64,000 nucleotides of DNA from Hoeflea sp. IMCC20628 (lineage in GTDB: Bacteria > Pseudomonadota > Alphaproteobacteria > Rhizobiales > Rhizobiaceae). Position numbers and translations under genes: made by a program. The DNA is taken from positions 2,188,501 to 2,252,500 of the forward strand of contig NZ_CP011479.1 of the NCBI RefSeq assembly GCF_001011155.1, written 5' to 3'. Positions 20,078-30,005 of this stretch are shown piece after piece. The notes beneath the pieces were generated by a model, which was not told the origin of the DNA, made no database searches, and was given only the letters and a program-made list of their open reading frames with translations. Numbering within the stretch: the stretch's first letter is position 1; every line of letters begins with the position of its first letter.

Positions 20078-20391
20078 GCACGCCTCGCTTGAAGCATTCA
20101 AGACTACACCCGGCGCCTGAGTAAATGCCACCCTAAATGGCAGCAACGGCTGCGCACGCCTTGCGCCCGGCGCCGCCGGCCTGTTGGATTTCACAAGATT
20201 TTTCGCGCATTTCCAATATCTTATCGCAGCGCGCTAAAAGTCGATCCCAAGCATCATATTTCAATTTTGCGATGTGGAAATTAGCCTTCCGCATAGCTTG
20301 GCAGGGTGAGGGAAATCATATAGCTAACCCATGACGGTCATCCAAGGTCGCGGCTATGCGCTGCGGACCTGCATTTGTGGAAGGACATGCC
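20078..20391. other. Intergenic region between comEC and gltA
   Basis: About 314 bases between divergent genes. It must hold the promoters of both comEC and gltA. Short AT-richer stretches occur around 20200-20320, but I could not place a convincing -35/-10 pair. GGAAGGA at about 20379-20385 is the gltA ribosome binding site. No RNA gene or repeat was seen. Confidence 0.4.
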
Positions 20392-21681
20392 ATGGCAGAC
20401 AGACAAGCAAAACTCAGTGTGGACGGCAAAGAGGTCGACCTAACGGTCAAGACCGGGACCATCGGTCCTGATGTCATCGATATCGGCACGCTTTACAAGA
20501 ATACCGGAGCGTTCACCTATGATCCGGGCTTCACCTCCACGGCTTCGTGTGAGTCCAAGATCACCTATATCGATGGTGATGAAGGGGTGTTGTTGCATCG
20601 CGGCTACCCGATCGAACAACTGGCTGAGCACGGAGATTTTCTCGAGGTCTGCTATCTGCTGCTTTATGGCGAACTGCCGACGGCGACGCAGAAGACTGAT
20701 TTCGACTACCGGGTGACGCGCCACACCATGGTGCATGAGCAGATGAGCCGGTTCTTCACCGGATTCCGCCGCGACGCCCACCCGATGGCCGTCATGTGCG
20801 GCTGCGTTGGCGCGCTGTCAGCGTTCTATCACGATTCAACCGACATCACCGATCCGCATCAGCGCATGGTCGCTTCGATGCGCATGATCGCCAAGATGCC
20901 GACGATCGCGGCGATGGCCTACAAGTACCATATCGGCCAGCCGTTCGTGTACCCGACCAACAATCTCGATTATGCCTCGAACTTCCTGCGCATGTGCTTT
21001 GCAGTGCCGTGTGAAGATTACGAGGTCAATCCGGTGTTGGCCCGCGCCATGGACCGCATCTTCATCCTGCATGCCGATCACGAACAGAACGCCTCGACCT
21101 CGACCGTGCGTCTTGCCGGATCGTCCGGCGCAAATCCGTTTGCCTGCATTGCAGCCGGCATTGCCTGCCTCTGGGGTCCTGCGCATGGCGGCGCCAACGA
21201 AGCCGCGCTCAACATGCTCGCGGAAATCGGCAGCGTCGACAAAATCCCTGAATTCGTCGCCCGGGCCAAGGACAAGAACGATCCTTTCCGGCTGATGGGC
21301 TTTGGTCACCGGGTCTACAAGAACTACGACCCGCGCGCCAAGATCATGCAGAAGACCTGCCATGAAGTGCTCAGCGAGCTCGGCATCAAGGACGATCCGC
21401 TGCTCGAAGTGGCGATGGAACTCGAGCGGATTGCGCTGACCGATCCCTACTTCATCGAGAAGAAGCTCTATCCGAACATCGACTTCTATTCGGGCATCAC
21501 GCTGAAGGCACTGGGGTTCCCGACCACCATGTTCACCGTGCTGTTCGCTCTCGCCCGCACCGTCGGCTGGATTGCCCAGTGGAGCGAAATGATCGAAGAT
21601 CCGGGCCAGCGCATCGGCCGTCCCCGCCAGCTCTATATCGGCGAACCGTCGCGCGATTATATACCGGTGTCCAAACGCTGA
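20392..21681 (+). CDS. gltA: Citrate synthase (type II)
   Basis: A 429-residue citrate synthase, which condenses acetyl-CoA and oxaloacetate at the entry of the TCA cycle. It has the length of the hexameric, NADH-sensitive Gram-negative type. Catalytic regions are [13 protein letters not shown] (first His), [14 protein letters not shown] (second His and the Asp). The ATG at 20392, with GGAAGGA upstream, gives the usual start MADRQAKL; the frame extends upstream to 20356. It is a single transcription unit, ended by a strong hairpin terminator shared with the convergent lpx block. Confidence 0.97.
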   Translation: MADRQAKLSVDGKEVDLTVKTGTIGPDVIDIGTLYKNTGAFTYDPGFTSTASCESKITYIDGDEGVLLHRGYPIEQLAEHGDFLEVCYLLLYGELPTATQKTDFDYRVTRHTMVHEQMSRFFTGFRRDAHPMAVMCGCVGALSAFYHDSTDITDPHQRMVASMRMIAKMPTIAAMAYKYHIGQPFVYPTNNLDYASNFLRMCFAVPCEDYEVNPVLARAMDRIFILHADHEQNASTSTVRLAGSSGANPFACIAAGIACLWGPAHGGANEAALNMLAEIGSVDKIPEFVARAKDKNDPFRLMGFGHRVYKNYDPRAKIMQKTCHEVLSELGIKDDPLLEVAMELERIALTDPYFIEKKLYPNIDFYSGITLKALGFPTTMFTVLFALARTVGWIAQWSEMIEDPGQRIGRPRQLYIGEPSRDYIPVSKR

Positions 21682-21702
21682 AGCGATTTGGCTTCAACTT
21701 CG

Positions 21703-21730
21703 AAAAAGGCGCCTTCGGGCGCCTTTTTTC
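21703..21730. terminator. Bidirectional rho-independent terminator between gltA and lpxB
   Basis: An 11-bp perfect stem (AAAAAGGCGCC at 21703-21713, GGCGCCTTTTT at 21718-21728) with a TTCG tetraloop, followed by T residues. The A-run on the other side lets it work on both strands, so it can end both gltA and the convergent lpxB operon. Confidence 0.92.
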
Positions 21731-21753
21731 ATGCCCGAGCCTCAGTCCGCTGA

Positions 21754-22914
21754 TCAGCGGCCGATGACTGAAAGCAATGTTTTGGCAGCGAGTTCCGAGG
21801 CGGGTTGGCCGGTTCGCATGCGTGACCAGATCAGGTCAAAATCCTCAAGCGCGGCGGCGCGATAGAGTGTGTCCCCGGCCAGTTGATCGGCCATGATCGC
21901 CAGACGTGCGGCGCGCACCTGATTGTCGTAAAACTCGGAAATGACGACGTGCCCGGCAATCAGGTTGGGAAGCGCACCGGTCCATGTGGTGATCTTGTTG
22001 AACAGCATACGGGCGATCGGATCGAGTTTGTAGCAGGACATGTGCGGGACACCGGTCAAGGCCAGTTCCAGCAGAACCGTGCCGGAGGCCGCAATCGCAA
22101 CATCAGCCCGGCCAAAGGCCTGCCACTTGGCTGTGTCGCCGGTGACTATCTTGCAAGCGACATCCCAATCCAGAACCTCGTCGCGGATCTGGCGTTCGAC
22201 GTGGGCGCCGGCGGGAAGCACGAAGGTCATCTCCGGATTGATCTCGGCAAGCAGTCTTGCCGCCTCGCCAAACGCCGGTGCAAGCCGCTTGACCTCGCTG
22301 CGGCGCGAACCCGGCAGGATCAGGCACATCGGCGGCTCATCTTGCGCTCTGCTCTGCCGCCGGGCCACCTGAGCCTCATGCGCGGCAACCAGGCCCGGAT
22401 CATCCATCAAGCGGTGCCCGACATAGGTCAGCGGTGGCCCGCCAAGCTGCGCGACAATTTCCGGCTCGAACGGGAAGATCGACAGCACGTGATCCACATA
22501 GGCGGTCATTGCTGCCGCCCGCTCCGGCTTCCAGGCCCAGACGGTGGGACAAACGTAATTGATGATCTTGAGGTCCGGCAAAGCCTGGCGAACTTTTCGA
22601 GCAACGCGATGCGAAAAATCCGGACTGTCGATGATCACCAGGCAGTCGGGCCTCGATGCGATGATCGCGTCGGCTGTCTGGCGGATCCGCCGGATCAGTT
22701 TCGGCAATCTTGCGATGACCGCGGTAAATCCCATGATCGACAATTCGCTGTAATCAAACAGCGATGTCAGGCCCTGGGCTATCAGTCGCGGACCGCCAAC
22801 GCCAACCAACTCCGGCTGCTGACCTGTTTCGGCGGCTATGGCACGGATCAGATCCGCGCCGAGAATATCGCCGGATGGTTCGCCGGCAACAACAGCCAGT
22901 TTCAGCGTTGCCAT
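21754..22914 (-). CDS. lpxB: Lipid-A-disaccharide synthase
   Basis: A 386-residue GT19 glycosyltransferase that joins UDP-2,3-diacylglucosamine and lipid X into the lipid A disaccharide at the inner face of the inner membrane. Recognisable parts are the N-terminal AGEPSGDILGADL, SPDF in IIDSPDFSHRVA, YVCPTVWAWKPERA, and the C-terminal SGTVLLELALTGVPH nucleotide-sugar site. Its start codon overlaps the lpxI stop by one base (TGATG), so the two are translationally coupled. It is the last gene of the lipid A operon. Confidence 0.96.
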   Translation of the reverse strand: MATLKLAVVAGEPSGDILGADLIRAIAAETGQQPELVGVGGPRLIAQGLTSLFDYSELSIMGFTAVIARLPKLIRRIRQTADAIIASRPDCLVIIDSPDFSHRVARKVRQALPDLKIINYVCPTVWAWKPERAAAMTAYVDHVLSIFPFEPEIVAQLGGPPLTYVGHRLMDDPGLVAAHEAQVARRQSRAQDEPPMCLILPGSRRSEVKRLAPAFGEAARLLAEINPEMTFVLPAGAHVERQIRDEVLDWDVACKIVTGDTAKWQAFGRADVAIAASGTVLLELALTGVPHMSCYKLDPIARMLFNKITTWTGALPNLIAGHVVISEFYDNQVRAARLAIMADQLAGDTLYRAAALEDFDLIWSRMRTGQPASELAAKTLLSVIGR

Positions 22915-23795
22915 CAGCCTTGTCCTTCCGCACCCGGTATTATGCCGATTACGAACAGGCCCAACCTGTCCGCCTCGGCAACCACAGTCTCGCGCTCGAG
23001 TACCAGCGCCCGTCCCGCTTCGACCGCGATCCCGGCGAGTCCGGCTGCATGGGCGTTGGTCACCGTGTCTGGACCGATGGACGGCAGATCGGCACGCTCA
23101 TCCTGGCCTGGCTTGCACAGTTTGACCAGAACCCCACCACGTCCGGCTGAGAGCCGCTTGTCGACGCGCAGACCTGCCACGCGCTCCAGCATGGCATCAG
23201 TCCCCTCAAGCCCTTCCAGGGCAACCACACGGCCGCGCACGGACACCGCCCCCTGCCCGACATCCAGCCGGCCAAGCGCCAGCGCCGCCTCGGACGCGGC
23301 GGCGATATCCTTCAGATCGTTCTTGTCCGGACGCACCAGTCCAAGCGGGCCGACCTGCCCCAGCAATCCTGGCGCCACCTGTTGCGCGCCCAAAACCTTG
23401 ACGCCTTCATTTTCCAGAACCTTGATGGCAAAGCGCAGCAGCTTGTCGTCGCCTCCTGAAGCAAGCAGCCGCAACGAGGCCGGAGACGCCAGCAGAGATC
23501 GCCAGGTCGGGCGGACGTCCGACATTTTGGGCCGACGGCCGATGCCGCCCGCAAGCACGATGGAGCCTATCGCCTCGCGGCGCACCAGTTTTGAAAAAGC
23601 CGAAAGATCGGCGATGCTGATCTGAAAATGGTCAAAGCCGGACCAATCCTGGTCAGACTCACCCTTGATCCCGAAAATATAGGGGTCATGACCCAACTGC
23701 CGTGCTGCCTTGGCGATCAGGACAGGAAACTGGCCCTTTCCCGCAAGGATTGCCAGCCGGCCTGAGATTTCAAGCGCACCCGTTGCAGCGGTCAC
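22914..23795 (-). CDS. lpxI: UDP-2,3-diacylglucosamine pyrophosphatase LpxI
   Basis: A 293-residue DUF1009-family protein. LpxI, described in Caulobacter, hydrolyses UDP-2,3-diacylglucosamine to lipid X and UMP and replaces LpxH in alphaproteobacteria. Recognisable motifs are LAGKGQFPVLIAKAAR near the N terminus, VLAGGIGRRPKMSD, and the C-terminal DTVTNAHAAGLAGIAVEAG. It sits exactly where the pathway needs it, between lpxA (5 bases upstream) and lpxB (1-base overlap). No lpxH-like gene is seen in the window. Confidence 0.95.
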   Translation of the reverse strand: MTAATGALEISGRLAILAGKGQFPVLIAKAARQLGHDPYIFGIKGESDQDWSGFDHFQISIADLSAFSKLVRREAIGSIVLAGGIGRRPKMSDVRPTWRSLLASPASLRLLASGGDDKLLRFAIKVLENEGVKVLGAQQVAPGLLGQVGPLGLVRPDKNDLKDIAAASEAALALGRLDVGQGAVSVRGRVVALEGLEGTDAMLERVAGLRVDKRLSAGRGGVLVKLCKPGQDERADLPSIGPDTVTNAHAAGLAGIAVEAGRALVLERETVVAEADRLGLFVIGIIPGAEGQG

Positions 23796-23800
23796 CGGCG

Positions 23801-24631
23801 TCAGCCTCGCTTACCCCGCGCCGGAGATGACAGCGCACGTTCGCTTTCGGCGTCGATAAAGCCGATGATATCCATTACGGCTGCATTGTTGTCTGGCTGT
23901 TCGCGTACCCGGGCAATGTTTTCCCGGATCGGTGTTGCCGGATCAAAAATCATCTTGAAGGTCCGGCGAACCGCGTGAATGGCCGGTCGGTCAAAGCCGG
24001 AGCGCTGCATGCCGATGATGTTGAGGCCCATCAGCACACCCGGATTGCCGTTGAGCATGCCATAGGGAATGACATCGTTGCTGACCGCTGCCAGACCGCC
24101 GATAAAGGCATGGTGGCCGATACGGGTGAACTGGTGCACGGCTGCACCGCCGCCCATGATGACGCGGTCACCGATGGTGACGTGGCCGGCCAGCAAGACA
24201 TTGTTGGACAGGATGACATTATCGCCGACGTGGCAATCATGCGCCACGTGCGAATAGGCCAGAAACATCGAGTTGTCGCCGACCGTGGTCTGGCCGCCAA
24301 AATCCGGCATGCCGGGGTGCATGGTGACACCCTCACGGATCGTGCAGGACCGGCCGATGATCAATTCTGTGTCTTCACCCTTGTAGTGGATGTTCTGCGG
24401 CGCGCAGCCGAGCACAGCATTGGGGAAGACAACGGTGCCATCGCCGATGGTGGTGTTGCCGTCGATGACGACATGGCTCATCAGCCGGACATTGTCGCCG
24501 AGTTTGACTTTGGAACCAATATGACAAAACGGGCCGATTTCGACATTCGATCCGATTTCGGCACCCGCTTCAACAATGGAAGACGGGTGGATGCGGGCCG
24601 GATGCAGACCGGCTTGCGCTGTGATTGTCAT
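23801..24631 (-). CDS. lpxA: UDP-N-acetylglucosamine acyltransferase
   Basis: A 276-residue left-handed beta-helix acyltransferase that transfers a hydroxyacyl chain from ACP to UDP-GlcNAc, the first step of lipid A synthesis. The first two thirds consist of hexapeptide repeats, including the catalytic-His region [14 protein letters not shown] and the [13 protein letters not shown] loop; the helical C-terminal domain follows. Its start overlaps the fabZ stop by 4 bases (ATGA), showing translational coupling. Confidence 0.97.
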   Translation of the reverse strand: MTITAQAGLHPARIHPSSIVEAGAEIGSNVEIGPFCHIGSKVKLGDNVRLMSHVVIDGNTTIGDGTVVFPNAVLGCAPQNIHYKGEDTELIIGRSCTIREGVTMHPGMPDFGGQTTVGDNSMFLAYSHVAHDCHVGDNVILSNNVLLAGHVTIGDRVIMGGGAAVHQFTRIGHHAFIGGLAAVSNDVIPYGMLNGNPGVLMGLNIIGMQRSGFDRPAIHAVRRTFKMIFDPATPIRENIARVREQPDNNAAVMDIIGFIDAESERALSSPARGKRG

Positions 24632-25101
24632 TCGGTCTCGCTTTCTGCCGGAGCAAGCATCGCTCCGATGTCAGCTTCGGCGACTTTGACGCCCTCGACC
24701 ATTGCCTCGCAATGGAAGCGCCAGATGTTGCCGCGCTGCTTGGTTTTGGTCACATGATATTCAAGCCGGTCGCCAGGAATGACCGGCTTGCGAAATTTGG
24801 CGTTGTCGATGGTCATGAAGTAGACAATCTTGTCGTTGCCGCCCACCGCCTTGGCGCAAATCGCCCCTGCGGTCTGGGCCATGCCTTCGATGATCAAAAC
24901 GCCGGGCATGATCGGATTGCCGGGAAAATGCCCGGTGAAATGCGGTTCGCTGGCCGTCACATTCTTGATACCGATGGCCGAATTGTCGGCATCGATGTCG
25001 ATGATCCGGTCGACCAGCAAAAACGGATAGCGATGCGGCAGCAGGCGCATGATTTCACGAATACCGGCGGATTCGAGTGTCGTCGTCTCAGCTTGTGTCA
25101 T
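24628..25101 (-). CDS. fabZ: 3-hydroxyacyl-ACP dehydratase FabZ
   Basis: A 157-residue hot-dog-fold dehydratase that removes water from 3-hydroxyacyl-ACP in fatty acid elongation. The family block is clear: [13 protein letters not shown], then [19 protein letters not shown] with the catalytic His and Glu. FabZ competes with LpxA for hydroxyacyl-ACP, so co-location balances phospholipid and lipid A synthesis. It overlaps both lpxD and lpxA by 4 bases. Confidence 0.97.
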   Translation of the reverse strand: MTQAETTTLESAGIREIMRLLPHRYPFLLVDRIIDIDADNSAIGIKNVTASEPHFTGHFPGNPIMPGVLIIEGMAQTAGAICAKAVGGNDKIVYFMTIDNAKFRKPVIPGDRLEYHVTKTKQRGNIWRFHCEAMVEGVKVAEADIGAMLAPAESETE

Positions 25102-26171
25102 TTGCCATCTCCGCGCTTGTCTGTGTCTGTCTTGCCGGGCCTGCCAAACGCGCGCTCGTTGGCAGCCGCCGCATCACGCAGAAACCCCATCAGCGGCCGG
25201 GCAGGAACGCCGCCCCAGCGAACGCCGGCAGGCACGTCGCCTGCCACGCCACTGAAGGCCGCAATCTGTGCGCCATCGCCGATGCTGATATGCCCGTTGA
25301 TGGCCGATGCCCCGCCGATCATCACGCCATTGCCGATGGTGGCGCTTCCGGCGATCCCGACCTGGGATACAATGACACAATGCTGTCCTATGCGGACATT
25401 GTGCCCAATTTGAACCAGATTGTCGATTTTTGTGCCTTCGCCAATGACCGTGTCGTCGAGCGCGCCGCGATCCACCGACGTGTTGGCACCGATCTCGACG
25501 TGGTCCTGAATGATCACCCTGCCGATTTGCGGGATCTTGACCAGGCCGCGAGGTCCGGGGACATAGCCGAAGCCATCCTGACCAATGCGGGCGCCGGGAT
25601 GTATGATGACATTGTTGCCGATCAAGGCGTGCTGCACAGTTGCAGCGTGCCCAATATGGCAATTGCGGCCAATGCGCGTATCCGGACCGATGGCCGCACC
25701 TGCTGAAATGACCGTGCCTGCGCCGACTTCTGCCCGGGCGCCAATGACGGCACCGGCTTCAACAATGGAACCCTGTTCCAATTTTGCCGAAGGGTCGACT
25801 TTGGCAAATTCGGAAATTCCGACGACAGTGGTCAGTTGCACCGGCCGCACGGCGGCGGGCGTCAATGCGGCGCCAGCCAGCGCAAAGGCAAGTTGCGGCT
25901 TGGCTGTGACCAATGCTGCGACGCCGTCGGGGACATAGCTGACCAGCTTGCTGGTGACGAACACGGCCGCAGCCACGGACTTCTTCAAATCCGGCAAGGC
26001 TACCCGAGACCCGGCAAAAGCCACTTCGGCACCGCTTGCGCGCGACAGAGGCGCTACGCCGACGACCTGCCGATCGCCGAACGCCGGATTCGCCAATTCA
26101 GCTCCGCAAAGACCGGAGAGGTCTGAAAGCGAAATGCCTTCATGCGGAGGGAAAAAACGAACTGTGTCCAT
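25098..26171 (-). CDS. lpxD: UDP-3-O-(3-hydroxyacyl)glucosamine N-acyltransferase
   Basis: A 357-residue LpxD, which adds the N-linked hydroxyacyl chain in the third step of lipid A synthesis. An N-terminal uridine-binding domain (about residues 1-100, with [16 protein letters not shown] at its end) is followed by a long hexapeptide-repeat beta-helix with the catalytic-His region in [16 protein letters not shown]. It begins 50 bases after bamA and overlaps fabZ by 4 bases, heading the tightly coupled lpxD-fabZ-lpxA-lpxI-lpxB block. Confidence 0.97.
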   Translation of the reverse strand: MDTVRFFPPHEGISLSDLSGLCGAELANPAFGDRQVVGVAPLSRASGAEVAFAGSRVALPDLKKSVAAAVFVTSKLVSYVPDGVAALVTAKPQLAFALAGAALTPAAVRPVQLTTVVGISEFAKVDPSAKLEQGSIVEAGAVIGARAEVGAGTVISAGAAIGPDTRIGRNCHIGHAATVQHALIGNNVIIHPGARIGQDGFGYVPGPRGLVKIPQIGRVIIQDHVEIGANTSVDRGALDDTVIGEGTKIDNLVQIGHNVRIGQHCVIVSQVGIAGSATIGNGVMIGGASAINGHISIGDGAQIAAFSGVAGDVPAGVRWGGVPARPLMGFLRDAAAANERAFGRPGKTDTDKRGDGK

Positions 26172-26221
26172 AAGGAAACCAAAGCGAGGGACCGGGTGGC
26201 CAAGCCGCCACCCGTGTCAAA

Positions 26222-28591
26222 TCAGAAGCGCGTTGAGGCGCCAAAGCCGAATTTCTTGACCTCGTCAAAGTTCTGCTTGACGACCGGTTCGGCGTAATAG
26301 ACCCGCAACGGACCGAACGGCGAAGCCCAGGTGATACCGGCACCGACCGAAGCGCGCCAGTCCATGCTGTTTCCGAACAATTTCTGGGTATTGCCACCAA
26401 CCGTGAAATCGCCAGCTGCAATGTCATTGCCATACAACGTCGCAGCATCGGCAAAGACATTGAAGCGAAGGCCAAGATCGCGCGAAACCAACGGCATTGG
26501 GGCCGAAACTTCGACGGTTCCGTTGAAATAGGTCGTACCACCGGCCGAGCCGACATAGGTATTGCTAACGGTATCAAACACGCGCGGGCCGACGCCACGG
26601 GTGTCGAACCCACGGATGGTTTCCTGCCCGATAAACATATGGTCGAACACGTTCAGGCTGTTACCAGTCGATACCACGTGCCCGGCACCAGCGGTCACCT
26701 GGCCGATCAGATCGGCAGATTCGGACAGCATGTGGAAGTAGCTCGCCTTGGCCGTGGTCTTGAGATAATCGGCATCCCCACCCAAACCAGCATATTCCTG
26801 CGTCAGACGTGCCGAGATGCCTTCGCGTGGCAACGTCCGGTCATCCAGCGTGCTGTAAGCCAGAGTGTAGGACAGCGCAGCAACGTCATAGCCGCCATTG
26901 GCGATGTTGCGGGTAATCACGCTCGCCTCCGGATTGGAAGCAATGGTCGAAATGCCGCTGTATGAAGTCTGCGTAAACTTGAAGCCGGTCTGGAAATACA
27001 GGTTTTCAGTGATCGGCGCACCGATGCGCAGATTGATACCCTGTGTCTCCTCTTCAAAGCCGCTGTAGCTTGAATCGATTTTCTTGAAAACATCGAAGCC
27101 GGCAGCCAGGCGATAGCCAAGGAAATAAGGCTCGGTGAAGGACAGGCTGTATTCACGCGTGTCGGTGCCGCCGCCTACGGAAGCGCGGATGTACTGGCCA
27201 CGACCGAGGAAGTTGCGCTCGGTGATGTCGACAGTTGCGGTAAATCCATCGGTATTGGAATAACCACCACCAACGCCAAATTCGCCGGTTGCCTGATCCT
27301 TCACATCGACAATCAGAACCACGCGGTCAGGCTGCGAGCCCGGCTGGGTGGAGATATCGACAGAGGAAAAGAACTTGAGGTCTTCAAGACGCTTCTTGGC
27401 GCGACGCACCAGAACCTGGTTAAAGGCATCGCCTTCAGACAGATCAAATTCACGACGGATGACATAGTCGCGTGTGCGGGTGTTGCCGCGAATTTCAATC
27501 CGCTCGACATAAGCGCGTGTGCCTTCGTCAACCAGATAGACCACCGAGATGGTGCGATTGTTGAAATCGCGATCGCCGCGTGGCGTGATCTGCGCAAAGG
27601 GATAGCCCTGGGTGGCGACGCGATCGGAAATCGCCATGATCGTGTCTTCGACATCCTTGGCGCTGTAGACCGAACCGCTGCGGGTTTCGATCAGGCCTTT
27701 CAGGGAGTCGGAATCAATGCCCGGCACGGTGCTTTCGATGCTGACATCGCCAAACACGTAGCGCTCGCCTTCTTCAACCGTGATGGTGACAACATATTCA
27801 TTGTTGGCTTCATCAAGCTCGGCAAAGGAAGAGATGACGCGGAAATCAGCGTAACCGCGATTGTAATAGAACCGGCGCATCAACTCTTCGTCGGCGCGCA
27901 GCTTGTCTTCGTCGTAAACGTCCTTGCGGGACAGGAATGACAGCATGCCCGAGCGCTTGGTGGTGATGACGTCAGCCAGACGGCCATCGCCGAAAGCCTG
28001 GTTTCCGACAAAATTGATCGAAGAAATCTTGGTGCGATCACCTTCGTTGATTTCAAACGCGATATTGACGCGGCCGCCATCAACAGGGACCAGACGCGTG
28101 GTCACCACGGCGTCGCTGCGACCGATGGCCGAATAGGCATCCTTGATCGCCTGAACGTCAGCCTGCAGCAGAAGATCGTTGTAAGCACCAAGCTGGCGGC
28201 TTTGCACGACCTGCGAGAGCGCAACGTCCTTGAGCTTCTTGTTGCCGTTGAACACCACCTGATTGATGATCTGGTTCTCGGAGACAGTCACGATCAGGGT
28301 CGAGCCGGACACGCTGATCTGAACATCGGAAAACAAGCCCGTGGCGAACAACCGCTTCACCGATTCGTCGATGTCATTGTTGTTGAAGCTGGAACCTGGA
28401 GAGATCGTCAGATTGCCGCGGACGGTCGATGCGTCAACACGGGAATTCCCCCGAACATCAATGCGGCTGATGACAGACGCCTCTGCAATTGTAACTCCGG
28501 CAAGCGTCGCAACGCCTGCACCTGTCACGACGATCCCCGCGGTCAGCGCTACCGCCGACACTGCGTTCAAAAGGTTTGAACCGGCCTTCAT
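26222..28591 (-). CDS. bamA: Outer membrane protein assembly factor BamA
   Basis: A 789-residue Omp85 protein that folds and inserts beta-barrel proteins in the outer membrane. It has a signal peptide (about residues 1-36), five POTRA repeats over about 40-410 and a 16-strand barrel to the C terminus, which ends in the usual Phe (STRF). The barrel contains the VRGF-like lid motif as IRGFDTRGVGPR. Length is normal. It lies between rseP and lpxD on the same strand, an order conserved through proteobacteria; the 203-base gap from rseP leaves room for its own promoter. Confidence 0.96.
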   Translation of the reverse strand: MKAGSNLLNAVSAVALTAGIVVTGAGVATLAGVTIAEASVISRIDVRGNSRVDASTVRGNLTISPGSSFNNNDIDESVKRLFATGLFSDVQISVSGSTLIVTVSENQIINQVVFNGNKKLKDVALSQVVQSRQLGAYNDLLLQADVQAIKDAYSAIGRSDAVVTTRLVPVDGGRVNIAFEINEGDRTKISSINFVGNQAFGDGRLADVITTKRSGMLSFLSRKDVYDEDKLRADEELMRRFYYNRGYADFRVISSFAELDEANNEYVVTITVEEGERYVFGDVSIESTVPGIDSDSLKGLIETRSGSVYSAKDVEDTIMAISDRVATQGYPFAQITPRGDRDFNNRTISVVYLVDEGTRAYVERIEIRGNTRTRDYVIRREFDLSEGDAFNQVLVRRAKKRLEDLKFFSSVDISTQPGSQPDRVVLIVDVKDQATGEFGVGGGYSNTDGFTATVDITERNFLGRGQYIRASVGGGTDTREYSLSFTEPYFLGYRLAAGFDVFKKIDSSYSGFEEETQGINLRIGAPITENLYFQTGFKFTQTSYSGISTIASNPEASVITRNIANGGYDVAALSYTLAYSTLDDRTLPREGISARLTQEYAGLGGDADYLKTTAKASYFHMLSESADLIGQVTAGAGHVVSTGNSLNVFDHMFIGQETIRGFDTRGVGPRVFDTVSNTYVGSAGGTTYFNGTVEVSAPMPLVSRDLGLRFNVFADAATLYGNDIAAGDFTVGGNTQKLFGNSMDWRASVGAGITWASPFGPLRVYYAEPVVKQNFDEVKKFGFGASTRF

Positions 28592-28725
28592 TGATCTTAT
28601 TACCTTTTTTTACTCGAATACCCCAAACGGAGGCACGCATCGTGAGTCATGACTTGCGCCCGTTTTACCCGCTTTTATTATACAAGCAAGGGACGGAGTT
28701 AAATTCTGTTTACTTCCTTCTCAAC

Positions 28726-28743
28726 CGTGGCGCTTTCGCCACG
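28726..28743. other. Perfect 7-bp hairpin between rseP and bamA
   Basis: CGTGGCG and CGCCACG enclose a CTTT loop. No T-run follows on the minus strand, so a rho-independent terminator is not well supported. It could be an attenuator or RNA-processing site in the bamA leader, or a chance palindrome. Confidence 0.35.
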
Positions 28744-28794
28744 TTTGATCGAATACAGGGTTAACAGTCAGTTAGCACGGCTACCCCAGTGATT

Positions 28795-29928
28795 TCAACC
28801 GATCAACATGGTGACATCGTTCCATGTTGCAAAAAGCATGAGCGCCAACACCAGCGTCAAGCCGACCCGGTAGGCCCATTCCTGCGCCACTTCGCCCGGC
28901 GGGCGGCCACGCACGGCCTCGATGGCGTAAAACATCAGGTGTCCGCCATCCAGCATCGGAATCGGCATCAGATTGAGCAAACCGATGGAGACGGAAAGCA
29001 CCGCAGCCAGCTGGATCAGCGCAGCCAAACCAAGCGTCGACATGTCCTTGGAATATTTTGCGACCCGAATCGGTCCACCCAGCTGATCGGCCTTTTCACG
29101 ACCGGTGATGATATTGCCGATGTAATCCACGGTGCGGGTGACGATGTACCAGCTCTGGGCAGCCCCCTCGCCGACCGCTTCGAGCGGACCATATTCGCGG
29201 AGCCTGAAATTGCCGGCATCATTGTTGGTCACCACACCGATTCGGCCGACTTCCATCTTGTTGCCGAAAGGGTCGGAGATTTCGGTTCGGGCCGGCGTCA
29301 GTGTCAGGTCGATCAGCGCGCCCTGACGGTCCATGGTGACCGTGATCGGAACTTCGGGACGGACGCTGACATAGCGCTGCACGTCGTCGAAAATCTCGAT
29401 CTGCACGCCGTCAATGGCAACAAAGCGGTCGCCCGGCAATATGCCGGCAGCTTCGGCAGCGCTTGCGGGCTGGACCTGGGCAACGATGGGATCGGCGATC
29501 ATGCGGCCATTGGTGCAGAACATCACGGCGAAGATGGCAATGGCCAGAATGAAATTGGCGATCGGACCGGCTGCGACCGTGGCGGCGCGGCGCCACAACG
29601 AGGCTCCGGGGAATGATCCGGGAACCGCGGCTTCGCCCTGGGTCTGCGCATCAGCGCCCGATGGCATGCTGGCGGCATTTTCGTCGCCGAGGAACTTGAC
29701 GTATCCGCCCAACGGGATCAGCGAAAGCTTCCAGCGTGTGCCGTGACGGTCGTTGCGGCCAAATAGTTCCGGTCCGAAGCCGATGGAAAAGACCTGGGCC
29801 TTGATGCCGCACCAGCGGCCGACCAGATAGTGGCCCAGCTCATGGAAGAAGACGACAATGGTCAGCACCAGCAAAAACGGCGGCAAGGCGCTCAGCACGT
29901 TTCCAACCGAGGTTGTCAAATATTCCAT
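28795..29928 (-). CDS. rseP: RIP metalloprotease RseP (site-2 protease)
   Basis: A 377-residue M50 intramembrane zinc protease. The HExxH motif (H29 E30 ... H33 in FFHELGHYL) lies in the first helix, a PDZ domain spans roughly residues 120-230, and the second active-site motif NLMPIPMLDGGH is in the third helix. Such proteases cut anti-sigma factors in envelope stress. I chose the ATG at 29928 because AAAGGA lies 9 bases upstream; an ATG at 29946 would give six extra residues but has no ribosome binding site. It lies between cdsA and bamA as in most proteobacteria. Confidence 0.96.
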   Translation of the reverse strand: MEYLTTSVGNVLSALPPFLLVLTIVVFFHELGHYLVGRWCGIKAQVFSIGFGPELFGRNDRHGTRWKLSLIPLGGYVKFLGDENAASMPSGADAQTQGEAAVPGSFPGASLWRRAATVAAGPIANFILAIAIFAVMFCTNGRMIADPIVAQVQPASAAEAAGILPGDRFVAIDGVQIEIFDDVQRYVSVRPEVPITVTMDRQGALIDLTLTPARTEISDPFGNKMEVGRIGVVTNNDAGNFRLREYGPLEAVGEGAAQSWYIVTRTVDYIGNIITGREKADQLGGPIRVAKYSKDMSTLGLAALIQLAAVLSVSIGLLNLMPIPMLDGGHLMFYAIEAVRGRPPGEVAQEWAYRVGLTLVLALMLFATWNDVTMLIG

Positions 29929-30005
29929 GAAGTGAAGTCCTTTCATGACGCAAGCACACTCGCGTCAGCTTCGTTCGAAGCGGTTTTGGCCGCTGGTCCG
30001 CGTTG

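Noticed and set aside
21883-23625. 580-codon plus-strand frame opposite lpxB and lpxI
   Set aside because: It spans two real coupled genes in antisense; no conserved motifs and low-complexity Ser/Pro stretches.
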